Source of the DNA: Halomarina rubra
GTDB lineage: Archaea; Halobacteriota; Halobacteria; Halobacteriales; Haloarculaceae
DNA: 64,000 nt
Direction of reading: 5' to 3'
Assembly (NCBI RefSeq): GCF_023699475.1
Contig: NZ_JALXFV010000008.1
Coordinates: forward strand, 320,475 to 384,474
Made by a program: the position numbers and the translations under genes. Below, piece after piece: positions 1-8,557 of the stretch (the stretch's first letter is position 1; every line of letters begins with the position of its first letter). The notes beneath the pieces are model-generated. The model did not search any database. It was not told the origin of the DNA and saw nothing but the letters and a program-made list of their open reading frames with translations.

Positions 1-176
1 CGGGTGCGACCGGCGTCACCATCAGCGGGGCCGGCCCGACGATGCTCGCGGTCTGTCGGCCCACGACCCAGCAGGACGTCGCGCTGGCGATGGTCGACGC
101 GTTCGACGACAACGGCGTCGAGGCGACGGCGTTCCAGACTCGCGTCGGCGAGGGAACGACCGTCTACGACGACTGA
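1..176 (+). CDS. thrB: Homoserine kinase, C-terminal end (partial)
   Basis: Only the last 57 codons lie in the window, in the frame starting at base 3 and ending with TGA at 174-176. The segment holds the glycine-rich GHMP-kinase motif SGAGPTMLAV followed by a short alpha/beta tail ending in TTVYDD. This matches the C-terminus of archaeal homoserine kinase, which phosphorylates L-homoserine with ATP in threonine synthesis in the cytoplasm. Other GHMP kinases share the motif, but the SGAGPT-x-LA-V spacing and the acidic tail fit ThrB best. The N-terminus lies upstream of the window. Confidence 0.8.
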   Translation, partial: GATGVTISGAGPTMLAVCRPTTQQDVALAMVDAFDDNGVEATAFQTRVGEGTTVYDD

Positions 177-248
177 CCGCCCGACCCGCCGGTCTCCGGA
201 CCAGTCAGTGGGACGAACGTTTATGCGAGGCGGCGACGACTGCCGGCT

Positions 249-671
249 ATGGCCTACGAGTTCCCGAGCGAGGAGTGGATGGCGGCGTGGCAGGAGACGG
301 TCAACGCCGACGAGGAGTACGGCGAGAAGGCCGCCGAGTGGGGCGTAGACTTCGACGGCGACATGGTGTTCCACCTGACCGCCGACGACCGCCTCCCCGA
401 CGACCGGTTCTACTTCGTCGAGTTGGCGGGCGGAACGGCGCACGACACCTACGAGGTCGACAGCCTCGACGACGCCGACTACGGCTTCGTCTTCCGCGGG
501 ACGTACACCGACTGGGTGCGCCTCACCCAGGGCGAGGTCGGGGCCATCGACGGCCTGATGTCCGGCACCTTCGAGCTAGACGGCGACATGCAGCGAGTCC
601 TCCAGTACAGCGACGCTGCTGCCCGACTCGTCGACCTCGCCGCCGAGATCGACAGCGACTACTCCTACTGA
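249..671 (+). CDS. SCP2 sterol-binding domain protein
   Basis: A 140-residue soluble acidic protein. Its pattern resembles a single SCP2 (sterol carrier protein 2) fold: an amphipathic N-terminal helix, an FYFVELAGG-type strand, and a C-terminal half reading VRLTQGEVGAIDGLMSGTFELDGDM. The last segment corresponds to the SCP2 signature where a small lipid-binding cavity closes. In haloarchaea such stand-alone SCP2 proteins are common and lack an established substrate. The ATG at 249 lies about 70 bp after thrB, in the same direction but with its own start region. The family call is from motif pattern; the ligand is unknown. Confidence 0.75.
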   Translation: MAYEFPSEEWMAAWQETVNADEEYGEKAAEWGVDFDGDMVFHLTADDRLPDDRFYFVELAGGTAHDTYEVDSLDDADYGFVFRGTYTDWVRLTQGEVGAIDGLMSGTFELDGDMQRVLQYSDAAARLVDLAAEIDSDYSY

Positions 672-674
672 GGC

Positions 675-1529
675 TCAGGCGGTCGTCGTCCCGGCGTCGG
701 TGGTCGGCTCACTGGTCGTCGGGTCTGTCGTCGTGGGTTCTGCGGTCGGTTCTGCCGTCGTGGGCTCCGTGGTCGTCGAGAGCGTCGTCGTCTGCGTGGT
801 GGTCGGTTCCGTCGTCGGTTCCTGCGTCGTTGGCTCTTGTGTGGTTGGTTCCTGTGTGGTCGGCTGCTGAGTCGTGGGTTCTTGTGTCGTGGGTTCGGAC
901 GTCGTCGCCAGCGTCGTCGTCCGACTCGTCGTCGGCTGCGTGGTGGTCGGTTCCGTCGTGGGCTGTTGCGTGGTGGGCTGCGTGGTAGTCGGTCGCGTCG
1001 TCGTCGGCTCGGACGTGGTGGGCTGCGTGGTCGTGGGTTCTGGCGTCGGCTCGGGTGTCGGTTCTGGCGTCGGCTCGGGTGTCGGTTCTGGCGTCGGCTC
1101 GGGGGTTGGCTCCGGAGTCGGTTCCGGCTCTGGTTCTGGTTCCGGTTCGGGGTCCGGGTCCGGTGCGGGCGTGGGTTCCGGAGTCGGTTCTGGTGTCGGC
1201 TCGGGTGTCGGCTCTTGAGTCGGTTCGGGGGTCGGCTCCGGCTCCTCCGTCGGTGTGTCGGGGTCCGTCGGCTCCCCGCCGCCACCCTCGGTCGGTGCTG
1301 CAGTCGTCGGAGCCGCCGTCGGCTCGTCGGTTGCAGTGTCGGGCGGGGTCCGCTCGGGGGCCGCCGTCGGGACGACGGTGGCGTTGGTGTCGTTCGGCGC
1401 AGCGGACGCGGGTTCGTTGACGTCGACGACGTCGCCGACGAGCGTGAACCCGAAGTACGCGAGCGGGACGACCAGCAGGAGCGCACCGAGGCCTACGACG
1501 GCCAGGAAGGTGATGTCGTCAGTTTCCAT
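675..1529 (-). CDS. Membrane-anchored Pro/Thr/Glu-rich stalk protein
   Basis: A 284-residue protein with one N-terminal hydrophobic helix (about residues 7-33) after the start [12 protein letters not shown]. The rest is low-complexity ectodomain, first PEPT repeats (about 95-160), then TTxPTT/EPTT repeats to the end. No catalytic domain is visible. The composition suggests a threonine-rich, possibly O-glycosylated surface stalk with its N-terminus in the membrane; the localisation is inferred. Its first 20 residues resemble those of the minus-strand gene at 4113-4796, so the two look like paralogues with diverged stalks. They flank a glycosyltransferase and an oxidoreductase. The gene ends 3 nt after the convergent SCP2 gene. 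Confidence 0.7.
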   Translation of the reverse strand: METDDITFLAVVGLGALLLVVPLAYFGFTLVGDVVDVNEPASAAPNDTNATVVPTAAPERTPPDTATDEPTAAPTTAAPTEGGGGEPTDPDTPTEEPEPTPEPTQEPTPEPTPEPTPEPTPAPDPDPEPEPEPEPEPTPEPTPEPTPEPTPEPTPEPTPEPTPEPTTTQPTTSEPTTTRPTTTQPTTQQPTTEPTTTQPTTSRTTTLATTSEPTTQEPTTQQPTTQEPTTQEPTTQEPTTEPTTTQTTTLSTTTEPTTAEPTAEPTTTDPTTSEPTTDAGTTTA

Positions 1530-1721
1530 TGGTGAGGGACTCGTACCTCCTACGACACCGGGGAGACGCTTAACTCAGCGGCCCTTAACTCGAAGGTACA
1601 GACTTTCAGCCCCGTGTTAGTGTACGATTTTGGAGAACGTAATCGGAGGGTCGTCCGTCGAATTGCCCCGACGGCCATGTGGTTAAACATTAATACTCTC
1701 GCTATCCGACACTGACCAGTA

Positions 1722-2816
1722 GTGTCTGTGGACTCTCCCCCCTCCGACCGACCGACAGTCTATATGTATCCGGACTACTCGGAGAGCAACGCCTACCAAC
1801 GCCACCTCCGCGACTCGATTAACGAACGCGGCTACGACGTGCGGATGATCGGTGCGGACCGGCCGCTCCCCCTCCTCGGCGCGGTTCGCGACTACGGGCG
1901 ACCGGACGTGTTCCACATCAACTGGCTCCACCGCCACTTCGTCACGGACTCGTCGGTGCTCACCACGCTCCTCGCGTTCCGCCTGCTGTTCGAACTGGTC
2001 GTGTTGCGGGCGCTCGGCGTCGAAATCGTCTGGACGGTCCACAACCTCGTCGAACACAGCCGTCGGACGCCACGGCTGGAACTCGTCGTCCGTCGAGCGG
2101 CCGCGATGCTCTGTGACCGCATCATCGTCCACTGCGAAAGCGCCCGCGAACTCGTCGTCGACACCTACCGCCTCCCCGACTCGACCGCCGACCGAATCGA
2201 AGTGGTCCCACACGGCCACTACATCGACAGCTACCCCAACGAGGTCAGCGTCGAGGCCGCTCGCGAGGACCTCGGGTACGAGGACGACCACACGGTCTAC
2301 CTCTACTTCGGCCTCATCCGGCCGTACAAGAACGTCCCCGACCTCGTCCGGACGTTCTCGACCATCGACGACCCCGACGCGCGCCTGCTCGTCGTCGGCA
2401 ACCCGATGGGCGACGACCTCGAGTCGGAGGTCCGCGCGCTCTGCTCGCGGGACGACCGGGTCACCTGCGAGTTACGGTTCGTCCCGGACGAGGAGATCCA
2501 GCGGTACATGAACGCCGCCGACGCCGTCGTCCTCCCGTTCGAGGAGGTGCTCACCTCCGGGACGGCCATCCTCGCGATGTCGTACGGCAAGGCGCTCATC
2601 GCCCCACGCGCGGGCTGTGTCGCCGAACTCCTCGACGGCGACGACACGCTGGGGTACGCCCCGCGAGACCCCGACGGGCTCCGGTCGTCGCTGGTCGCGG
2701 CCTCGTCGGTCGACCTCGACGCCGCCGGCCGGTACAACCACGAACTGGCGGCGACGCTCGACTGGGAGGGCATCGCCGACCGCACCGTCCGGGCGTACGC
2801 TCGGGGGGCGCGCTGA
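1722..2816 (+). CDS. Glycosyltransferase, GT4-like (GT-B fold)
   Basis: A 364-residue protein starting at GTG 1722. The N-terminal Rossmann half contains DVFHINWLHRHF and WTVHNLVEHS (about 63-113). VVPHGHY (161-167) marks the domain junction. The C-terminal half carries FGLIRPYKN (196-204) and PFEEVLTSGTAILAMSYGK (272-290), the region of the nucleotide-sugar-binding E-x7-E motif of GT4 enzymes. It probably transfers a sugar from a nucleotide donor during glycan or glycoprotein synthesis at the cytoplasmic face of the membrane; donor and acceptor cannot be read. The Gfo/Idh/MocA gene follows 90 bp downstream, which is common in nucleotide-sugar or glycan loci. Some haloarchaeal starts are internal, so the N-terminus is moderately certain. 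Confidence 0.85.
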   Translation: MSVDSPPSDRPTVYMYPDYSESNAYQRHLRDSINERGYDVRMIGADRPLPLLGAVRDYGRPDVFHINWLHRHFVTDSSVLTTLLAFRLLFELVVLRALGVEIVWTVHNLVEHSRRTPRLELVVRRAAAMLCDRIIVHCESARELVVDTYRLPDSTADRIEVVPHGHYIDSYPNEVSVEAAREDLGYEDDHTVYLYFGLIRPYKNVPDLVRTFSTIDDPDARLLVVGNPMGDDLESEVRALCSRDDRVTCELRFVPDEEIQRYMNAADAVVLPFEEVLTSGTAILAMSYGKALIAPRAGCVAELLDGDDTLGYAPRDPDGLRSSLVAASSVDLDAAGRYNHELAATLDWEGIADRTVRAYARGAR

Positions 2817-2906
2817 GCCGACGAGGCCACTCTTCGCACCCATAACGACCGACTACCACGTGGTAGCCGCCGTATACTGATGCCGGCTCCGCGCCGTTCG
2901 CCGACT

Positions 2907-4070
2907 ATGGGATATCGAGTCGCTATCATCGGCACCGGTGCCAATCCGGAGAAGAAAGACCGGACGGGCTACGCCATGGCGTACCGCCACGCACCGGGGT
3001 ACCTCCGCCTCGACGACTGTGACCTGGTCGCCTGCGCCGACATCGTCCCCGAGAACGCCCGGGCGTTCGCCGACCACTTCGACATCGCACAGACCAGCGT
3101 CTACGAGGACTACCAGGAGATGCTCGACGAGGAGGACCTCGACGTCGTCTCCGTCTGCGTGCCCGCCGCGTACCACGCCGACATCGTCGTCGGCTGTGCG
3201 GAACACGGCAGTCTCCAGGCCATCCACTGCGAGAAGCCCATGGCGACGACGTGGGCCGACTGCAAGCGCATGGTCGAGACCTGTGAACGCCACAACGTCC
3301 AGTTGACCATCGACAACCAGCGCCGCTTCGGAGCGCCGTTCCGCAAGGCGAAGGAGCTGCTCGACGACGGCACCGTCGGCGACCTCGTCCGCATCGAGTG
3401 GTCCGAGGACAACCTGTTCGACGCCGGCGTCCACACGTTCGACCTCTGTCGGTACTACACCGACGACGAGGAGGTCGACTGGGTGCTCTCGGGCATCGAC
3501 TTCAGCGAGGAGAACGTCTGGTTCGGCACGCACAACGAGAACCACGGCCTCACCCAGTGGAAGTACAAGAACGGCGTCTACGGCCTCGCCGCCACCGGCG
3601 ACGGCATGGAGATGGTCGGCGCGTACTTCCGACTCGTCGGCGAGAGCGGCGTCATCGAGTTGGGCGTCGACGACGGCCCCGCCCTCCGGTACCGGAAAGA
3701 CGGCGGCAAGTGGAACACCGTCAAGACCGACGACTCCATCCACGCCCCGGCGTACAGCCTCCCCCGTGCCGGCGCGCGGAAGGTCGTCAAGAAGCTCCCC
3801 GGCGTCTCGGACCGGACGTTCGCGAAGACGACGTTCTACGAGCGCGCCATCGAGGAGGTCCTCGACGCCGTCGACGAGGGGCGCGAACCGGAGATTTCGG
3901 GCCGGAACGCCCTCGCCGGGACGGAACTCGTCTACGCCTCGTGGGAGTCCTCGCGTCGCCGTGGCCGGGTGAACATCCCGCTCGACATCGAGGACAACCC
4001 GCTCACCGAGATGATCGAGGCGCGCAACGCCGACGACGAGGAGGGCGAAGAGGTCGAAGCGGCCGACTGA
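2907..4070 (+). CDS. Gfo/Idh/MocA family NAD(P)-dependent oxidoreductase
   Basis: A 387-residue protein when started at ATG 2907, which puts the Rossmann motif GYRVAIIGTGAN at the very N-terminus; an in-frame ATG at 2880 would add nine non-conserved residues. The NAD(P)-binding domain spans about 1-125 and includes CEKPMA with the conserved catalytic EKP lysine (109-111). The C-terminal alpha/beta domain has the family-type FDAGVHTFDLCRYY segment with a probable active-site histidine. Members oxidise or reduce hydroxyl groups on sugars or sugar nucleotides. It follows the glycosyltransferase closely, suggesting a joint role in surface-glycan precursor metabolism. The exact substrate is unknown. 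Confidence 0.88.
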   Translation: MGYRVAIIGTGANPEKKDRTGYAMAYRHAPGYLRLDDCDLVACADIVPENARAFADHFDIAQTSVYEDYQEMLDEEDLDVVSVCVPAAYHADIVVGCAEHGSLQAIHCEKPMATTWADCKRMVETCERHNVQLTIDNQRRFGAPFRKAKELLDDGTVGDLVRIEWSEDNLFDAGVHTFDLCRYYTDDEEVDWVLSGIDFSEENVWFGTHNENHGLTQWKYKNGVYGLAATGDGMEMVGAYFRLVGESGVIELGVDDGPALRYRKDGGKWNTVKTDDSIHAPAYSLPRAGARKVVKKLPGVSDRTFAKTTFYERAIEEVLDAVDEGREPEISGRNALAGTELVYASWESSRRRGRVNIPLDIEDNPLTEMIEARNADDEEGEEVEAAD

Positions 4071-4112
4071 CCCGCGGCGACGACCGTACCCGACCGGTCG
4101 CTACGTCGACGC

Positions 4113-4796
4113 TCAGTCGTCGTCTTCGTCGTCTTCACCGTCGCTATCGTCGCCGCGGTCGTCCTCGTCGTCGTCCTCATCGCCGCGGTCGTCGTCACTG
4201 TCGTCGCGGTCCGAACCGGCGTCGTTCGGTGGCCCTCGGTCGGCGCTCTCCTCGCCGTCGCTCTGGCCGTCTCCAGAGCCGTTCGGCCCCTCGTCCGCTG
4301 GTCCCTCGTCGGTCGTCTCGGGAGGCTCGACGGTCTCCGTCGTCGGCCGCTCGTCGGTGTCGGTCCCCGCCGTCGGTAGTGGGGTCGCCTCCGTCTCTCC
4401 CCCGTCGGTCGGGTCGGGCGTCACCGTCGGCAGCGGTGTGCTCGTCGTCCCGTCGGTCGGTGCCGTGGTCGTGGCCCCGTCTCCGGACGTATCGCCGTCG
4501 TCTCCCGGGCCGCCGTCTCCGGCCCCGGTGGTCTCGCTCGACGCGTCCCCGGCCGGCGGTTCGCTCGTCCCGGCGGTCGCTCCGTCGTTCCCCGTCGTCG
4601 GACCGCTCGTCGCGCCGCCCACTGCGTCGGTCTGGGTGTCGTCCTCGGTGACGGCGGGTGCGGCCGGTCCAGCGGCCGGGTCCGACCCGGCGTCGAAGAC
4701 GCCGAGTACCGTCAGCGCGCCGTAGCCGAGGAGCACCGCGAGGAACGCTCCACCGACGGCGACGACCGCGAGGAACGCCTTGTCGTCGGAGTCCAT
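4113..4796 (-). CDS. Membrane-anchored acidic low-complexity stalk protein
   Basis: A 227-residue protein beginning MDSDDKAFLAVVAVGG with one hydrophobic helix (about 7-33). It continues as a long disordered tract rich in T, G, P and D and finishes in a nearly pure Asp/Glu/Arg/Gly tail (DDDEDDRGDDSD-like). The N-terminal anchor matches the gene at 675-1529 in the M-[E/D]-[S/T]-D-D-x2-F-L-A-V-V pattern, so they appear paralogous. No enzymatic motif is present. The anchor with an acidic outer stalk suggests a cell-surface protein. It is convergent with the oxidoreductase gene, whose stop lies 42 bp away. Confidence 0.65.
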   Translation of the reverse strand: MDSDDKAFLAVVAVGGAFLAVLLGYGALTVLGVFDAGSDPAAGPAAPAVTEDDTQTDAVGGATSGPTTGNDGATAGTSEPPAGDASSETTGAGDGGPGDDGDTSGDGATTTAPTDGTTSTPLPTVTPDPTDGGETEATPLPTAGTDTDERPTTETVEPPETTDEGPADEGPNGSGDGQSDGEESADRGPPNDAGSDRDDSDDDRGDEDDDEDDRGDDSDGEDDEDDD

Positions 4797-4895
4797 CTCG
4801 TCGGGTCACGACGGCGTTCACCGGCATAGTTAGCCGCGGCTGAAGGCTCACGCACGCCGACGAGAAAACGGTTCGTAGCGTTCAGACCGACGGAC

Positions 4896-5804
4896 TCAGA
4901 CGCCGCGGCCCTGCAGTTTCTCCTCCTCGGGCATCGTCTCGTTGGCCTGGCCCTTCATCCCCCGGCCGATGTCCTTCGCGATCTCCTTGAGGGCCTCGGG
5001 GTCGTCGTAGTTGTTGACCGCTTCGACGACGGCCGTGCCCATCGCTTCGGGGTCCTCCGCGCCGAAGATACCGGAGCCGACGAAGATGCCGTCACAGCCC
5101 AGTTGCATCATGAGGGCGGCGTCGGCGGGCGTCGCGATACCACCGGCGGCGAAGTTGACGACCGGGAGCCGACCGCGCTCTGCGGTCTCGTGGACGAGGT
5201 CACGCGGGGCCTCGTTCTTGCGTGCCCACTCGTCACGTTCCTCGTAGGCCATGCCCGAGAGCTGTCGGATGGCGCGCTGGATGTTGCGCTGGTGGGTGAC
5301 CGCCTGATTGACGTCGCCGGTGCCGGCCTCGCCTTTCGTGCGAATCATCGCCGCCCCCTCGTCGATTCGCCGGAGCGCTTCCCCGAGGTTGCGCGCGCCA
5401 CAGACGAACGGTGCGGTGAACTCGCGCTTGTCGATGTGGTAGCGCTCGTCGGCGGTCGTGAGGACCTCGCTCTCGTCGACCATGTCCGCGCCCGTCGCTT
5501 CGAGGATCTGCGCCTCGGTGGTGTGGCCGATGCGGGCCTTGCCCATCACCGGGATGGACACCTCGTCGATGATCTCTTCGAGCAGTGCGGGGTCGGCCAT
5601 CCGGGCGACGCCGCCACGCTTGCGGATGTCGGCGGGCACCGCTTCGAGGCTCATCACGGCGACCGCACCGCAGTCCTCGGCGATGCGGGCCTGGTCTCGG
5701 GTCACCACGTCCATGATGACGCCGCCTTTCTGCATCTTCGCGAAGCCGCGCTTGACGAGGTCGGTGCCTCGCTTCAGGTCCTCGATGTCGGTCGCCTCGC
5801 TCAT
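4896..5804 (-). CDS. pdxS: Pyridoxal 5'-phosphate synthase, lyase subunit PdxS
   Basis: A 302-residue protein, the usual PdxS length. It makes pyridoxal 5'-phosphate from ribose 5-phosphate, glyceraldehyde 3-phosphate and ammonia in the cytoplasm; the ammonia comes from the glutaminase PdxT, which is not in this window. The TIM-barrel motifs are clear: GGVIMDVV near the N-terminus, [10 protein letters not shown] with the sugar-binding lysine (K89), and [11 protein letters not shown] with the second catalytic lysine (K157). ATG 5804 ([10 protein letters not shown]) is chosen because the upstream in-frame residues (MGPVPSIR) are outside the family's conserved start. Confidence 0.96.
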   Translation of the reverse strand: MSEATDIEDLKRGTDLVKRGFAKMQKGGVIMDVVTRDQARIAEDCGAVAVMSLEAVPADIRKRGGVARMADPALLEEIIDEVSIPVMGKARIGHTTEAQILEATGADMVDESEVLTTADERYHIDKREFTAPFVCGARNLGEALRRIDEGAAMIRTKGEAGTGDVNQAVTHQRNIQRAIRQLSGMAYEERDEWARKNEAPRDLVHETAERGRLPVVNFAAGGIATPADAALMMQLGCDGIFVGSGIFGAEDPEAMGTAVVEAVNNYDDPEALKEIAKDIGRGMKGQANETMPEEEKLQGRGV

Positions 5805-5907
5805 ACGAATGCTCGGGACGGGACCCACTTAACCCGTGTCCTTCCGGCCCGAAGCGCCCGAGGGGAGCGACCAGCAGCGTTTTGCTCGCCGCCTCCGACC
5901 CACCCGT

Positions 5908-6666
5908 ATGACCGCCGCCGACTCGCCGGGCGAACACCCCTCGACCAGTGTCGAGCGGTTCCTCGCGTTCGTCCGCGACGGCTCGCTTCCCCCCCGCGAC
6001 GACCTCCCGTGGTACCTCGCGCCCCTCCCGAAGCTCCTCGAAGACGTCGGCCTCCGGTTCGTCTGGCTGGTCGTCGTCGTCAACCTCGCGGGCACCGCGT
6101 TCGGCTTCTACTACTACGCCGGACAGTTCGCCGCGACGCCGACGCTGATGTGGCCGTTCGTCCCCGACTCGCCGATGGGGACGCTGTTCATCGCCGTCGC
6201 GTTCGGGTTGTGGGCACTCGGCAGACCCAACGAGTACGCCAACGCGTTCGCGCTGTTCGGCTGCATCAAACTCGGCGCGTGGACGCCCTACGTCCTGCTC
6301 GCGTTCTTCCCGGCGTGGGACTACGTCGGGTGGCCGATGTTCAACTTCCTGTTCTGGAGCCACGTCGCGATGGTCGTCCAGGCGTTCGTCCTGCATCGCA
6401 TCGCCGACTTCCCGGTGAAGGCCGTCGCGCTCGCCACCGCGTGGTACACCGTCGACCTCACCGTCGACTACTTCTACTCGCCGGTGGGTGAGGTGACGCA
6501 CACGTTCATCCCCGTGTCCGACGATGCAGGGTGGTTCCTCGACCCGACGATGACGAACCTCCAGATTGCGGCCGCGGGCGCGGTGGTGCTCACCATCGTC
6601 CCGCTGTTCGTCGGTCTCGCGACGCGCGTGAAGAAGTTCGAGGGCGGCGCACTGACGGCCGAGTAA
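5908..6666 (+). CDS. DUF1405 family integral membrane protein
   Basis: A 252-residue polytopic membrane protein starting at ATG 5908. I count about six hydrophobic segments, including FVWLVVVVNLAGTAFGFYYYAG, GTLFIAVAFGLWALG, FNFLFWSHVAMVVQAFVL and IAAAGAVVLTIVPLFVGLA. The order of conserved aromatic patches (FGFYYYAGQ, KLGAWTPYVL, TVDYFYSP) fits DUF1405, known as YpjA-like in Bacillus. The function of that family is not established. It sits alone between divergent pdxS and the convergent CARF-like regulator gene, whose stop lies 2 nt from this gene's stop. Confidence 0.8.
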   Translation: MTAADSPGEHPSTSVERFLAFVRDGSLPPRDDLPWYLAPLPKLLEDVGLRFVWLVVVVNLAGTAFGFYYYAGQFAATPTLMWPFVPDSPMGTLFIAVAFGLWALGRPNEYANAFALFGCIKLGAWTPYVLLAFFPAWDYVGWPMFNFLFWSHVAMVVQAFVLHRIADFPVKAVALATAWYTVDLTVDYFYSPVGEVTHTFIPVSDDAGWFLDPTMTNLQIAAAGAVVLTIVPLFVGLATRVKKFEGGALTAE

Positions 6667-6667
6667 C

Positions 6668-7585
6668 TCAGACCAGCGCGTCGGGGTCGCCGTCGGCGTG
6701 TGAGCGCACCCACAGCTCCCCGATGCGCGACAGCCGCGTCCGGTAGGATTTGCCCTGTTCTTCCTGCTCGATGTACCCCTTCCCGCCCGGCCCGAGTCGG
6801 TCGACGTTGTAGATGACCTTCGAGCGAAAGGAGTCGGTGTACTCCTCGCCCAACTCGCGAGCGAGCGTCTGTGCCAGTTCGGACACCGACGCGAACACGC
6901 CGTGTTCGCCCAGCGTGAACAAGATGAGCTCCTCGAACGGCTTGACGTTCGAGAACGAGGCGACGGGGAGTTCGACGACGTGGCCGCCCTCGACCTGCTT
7001 CGCGCCGATGGTCGTCCCGCGCTCGTCGAACTCCGCGAGCAGTTCGCGGGCGTCGTCGAGCCACCCGCCGATACGCTCCTCCTCGACGGAGGAGTCACGG
7101 ACCTCCGCGAGCAGGTCGAGACCCTGGCGCAACTCCTCGGCCAACTCGGTCTCCAAGTACTTCTCGGGGACCGTGTAGTAGGTGCGGATGCGCTCGCGGT
7201 CGCCCTGCCGTTCGACCATGATGGAGTGGGCGGCGGTCGCGAACGCGAACGAGACGGTGCGGGGCATCGAAGAGACGTTCACCCACACCTCGCCCTCTTC
7301 GCGGCCCTCGCGGTCGAGTTCGGTGTTGATGAGCCCGTACGCCTGCTCGAAGGCGGTGTCGTAGTCGTAGACGTCCTCGACGACGAACCGCTCGGTCTCC
7401 GCGCCGAGCAGGTTCCGGAAGTCCTTCTCCAGTTTCGTCGCGAGGTTGCGCGAGTACTCGACGTTGGCCTCGCTCCCCACCGCGCCCTCGAGGAGGATGA
7501 CGCGGTCGACGTCGAGTTGATCTCTGACGAGCGGGGCGATGAGCCGGTCGTAGTCGAACCCGACCGGGACGATGTGGGTTTGCAT
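6668..7585 (-). CDS. CARF-like sensor/wHTH regulator (HFX_2341, DUF6293 type)
   Basis: A 305-residue protein with two parts. Residues 1 to about 135 form a Rossmann-like domain starting MQTHIVPVGFDYDRLIAP, with VWVNVSSMPRT at 101-110, the place where CARF-type ligand-binding domains carry their conserved loop. A helical linker follows, and about 215-300 reads as a winged helix (FEELILFTLGEHGVFASVSELAQTL). This is the layout of the HFX_2341 family of haloarchaeal regulators. Binding of a cyclic nucleotide is a family-based guess. The first 53 nt of the gene lie inside the 58-bp repeat that bounds the integrated element, so promoter, start codon and about 18 codons were probably supplied by the element. 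The product is nevertheless intact. Confidence 0.82.
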   Translation of the reverse strand: MQTHIVPVGFDYDRLIAPLVRDQLDVDRVILLEGAVGSEANVEYSRNLATKLEKDFRNLLGAETERFVVEDVYDYDTAFEQAYGLINTELDREGREEGEVWVNVSSMPRTVSFAFATAAHSIMVERQGDRERIRTYYTVPEKYLETELAEELRQGLDLLAEVRDSSVEEERIGGWLDDARELLAEFDERGTTIGAKQVEGGHVVELPVASFSNVKPFEELILFTLGEHGVFASVSELAQTLARELGEEYTDSFRSKVIYNVDRLGPGGKGYIEQEEQGKSYRTRLSRIGELWVRSHADGDPDALV

Positions 7586-7590
7586 ACGTG
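7533..7590. repeat. Left attachment repeat (att), 58 bp
   Basis: Identical base for base to 12754-12811. It starts with GGGGCGATGAGCCGG and ends with GCATACGTG. On the minus strand it covers the start codon and first 17 and two-thirds codons of the regulator gene plus 5 upstream nt. Flanking bases differ on both sides (C/T before, A/G after), which fixes the limits. It restores the reading frame of the host gene after integration. Confidence 0.93.
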
Positions 7591-7608
7591 ATACGGTGGT
7601 CGGGTACT

Positions 7609-7615
7609 TATAAAA
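7609..7615 (-). promoter_or_regulatory. TATA box of the regulator gene, inside the element
   Basis: The plus strand reads TATAAAA, so the minus-strand promoter reads TTTTATA. It lies 24 nt upstream of the regulator ATG at 7585, the spacing of a leaderless haloarchaeal promoter. It lies beyond the repeat and therefore belongs to the element, not to the original host locus. Confidence 0.65.
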
Positions 7616-8168
7616 CGTACCAGACTACCGACCCTTGAACTGCACATCATCACTGTGTGCGGCTACGCCGTCACGGGCTTCTGAAGAACCATACAAGGCA
7701 ATCGGCTTAGAACTTGGTGTGCGAGCAACCGGCGCGACGACTGCTGCCCGCTGCCCCCGATGAATGAACCTGTCAAGGGAGTTGAGGAACTAACGGAGTG
7801 GCCAGTTGTTCAACTCGCCTGACAGTATAGTGGAACCAGCGGGAAGGCGCGAGCGACCACCCGAGCGCGTGGCCTCTGGCCCAAGCGAAGGGTGGGAGGG
7901 AGCAACTGACCGTTACTCTTGGGTGCGTACTCAGAAAGACAACCGAAAGTTGAGAAAACGACTTTCGACACCCCCAACTTCGTTGTACTGCATATAAGTA
8001 TGCTTCGTGTGGACACCACTCACTGCTTGCTATTCATGGATTCTGATACAACTCACTTGGACACCTACTCCGCAATCCCCATGTAGAGCAATTAGGACAA
8101 TGGAGAGAATCACTACGGTATATCTCGTTCTGAACCAGTCTGAGCTTCAAGCGATGCGTACAACCGAA
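7616..8168. other. Left-end non-coding region of the element
   Basis: About 550 bp of lower-G+C sequence without a convincing gene. The few short open frames (for example 7806-7997) have non-haloarchaeal composition, no neighbouring start signals and no recognisable motif. No long inverted repeat stands out here. It separates the swapped promoter of the regulator from the iteron-like repeats before the wHTH gene and may hold part of a replication origin, but nothing in it proves that. Confidence 0.4.
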
Positions 8169-8246
8169 TCGCACTTCTGCAACTAACCGCACATTCAGTC
8201 GCACTTCTGCGACTCAGCTGGTCGTTTGGTTCGCACTTTTGCGAAT
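8169..8246. repeat. Three iteron-like repeats, about one per three helical turns
   Basis: Three 16-bp units at 8169-8184 (TCGCACTTCTGCAACT), 8199-8214 (TCGCACTTCTGCGACT) and 8231-8246 (TCGCACTTTTGCGAAT). Start-to-start distances are 30 and 32 bp, which puts them on the same helix face. The third, with its flanking T, forms the palindrome TTCGCA-CTTT-TGCGAA. They end about 40 bp before the wHTH gene. They could be operator sites for the wHTH protein or Rep-binding iterons at the origin. Confidence 0.72.
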
Positions 8247-8287
8247 TACTAACAAGTCTTATCCCTCGCAACGATTTACAGGATAAT

Positions 8288-8557
8288 ATGGCCGCTAATT
8301 GCGACCCGAAGAACCTCGACAGAGCCGGAACACCGGGACCGGAACGCACGCTCAAGAGCCGTGAAGTGTACGACCACATGGCTGAGAGCGACCCACTGGT
8401 GACGGCGAAAGGGCTGGCCGACGAGCTTGGTGTCTGCCACGCGACGACCCGCCGACGGCTTGAGGAACTTGCTGAACACGGCTACATCGGCAAGCGACGA
8501 CTCCACGCCAAGACAGTCGCGTACTGGCATCCTGAAGCTTTGACTACCGACGTGTAA
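8288..8557 (+). CDS. Winged-helix DNA-binding protein, element regulator
   Basis: An 89-residue protein. Residues about 20-85 form one winged helix: a helix with SREVYDHMAESDPLV, the HTH in TAKGLADELGVCHATTRRRLEEL, and a wing/strand GYIGKRRLHAKTVAYW. This resembles small MarR/ArsR-like wHTH proteins common in haloarchaeal plasmids and viruses. It is the first gene of a two-gene unit: its TAA stop (8555-8557) directly abuts the ATG of rep, suggesting translational coupling. Three palindromic repeats stand upstream, and a weak TATA-like CTTATC lies about 28 nt before the start. It probably controls rep transcription or assists initiation. Confidence 0.75.
   Translation: MAANCDPKNLDRAGTPGPERTLKSREVYDHMAESDPLVTAKGLADELGVCHATTRRRLEELAEHGYIGKRRLHAKTVAYWHPEALTTDV

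Noticed and set aside
2853-3743. 296-codon acidic frame opposite the oxidoreductase gene
   Set aside because: It is antisense to a clear Gfo/Idh/MocA coding region; antisense frames of acidic genes often look acidic and long.
5233-7098. 621-codon minus-strand frame spanning pdxS, DUF1405 and the regulator
   Set aside because: It runs out of frame through three genes with good family patterns and has no domain of its own.
7533-7590. Repeat as an insertion-sequence terminal repeat
   Set aside because: The copies are direct, not inverted, 58 bp long, and lie in a gene 5' end; there is no transposase, but an integrase is present, so an att site fits.
7806-7997. 63-codon plus-strand frame near the left end of the element
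   Set aside because: There is no motif, start signal or partner gene; such lengths are expected by chance.
8169-8246. Possible CRISPR array
   Set aside because: Only three degenerate 16-bp units with 14-16-bp gaps; too few and too short for CRISPR repeats and spacers, and no cas genes are near. The CARF-like gene alone does not imply CRISPR.
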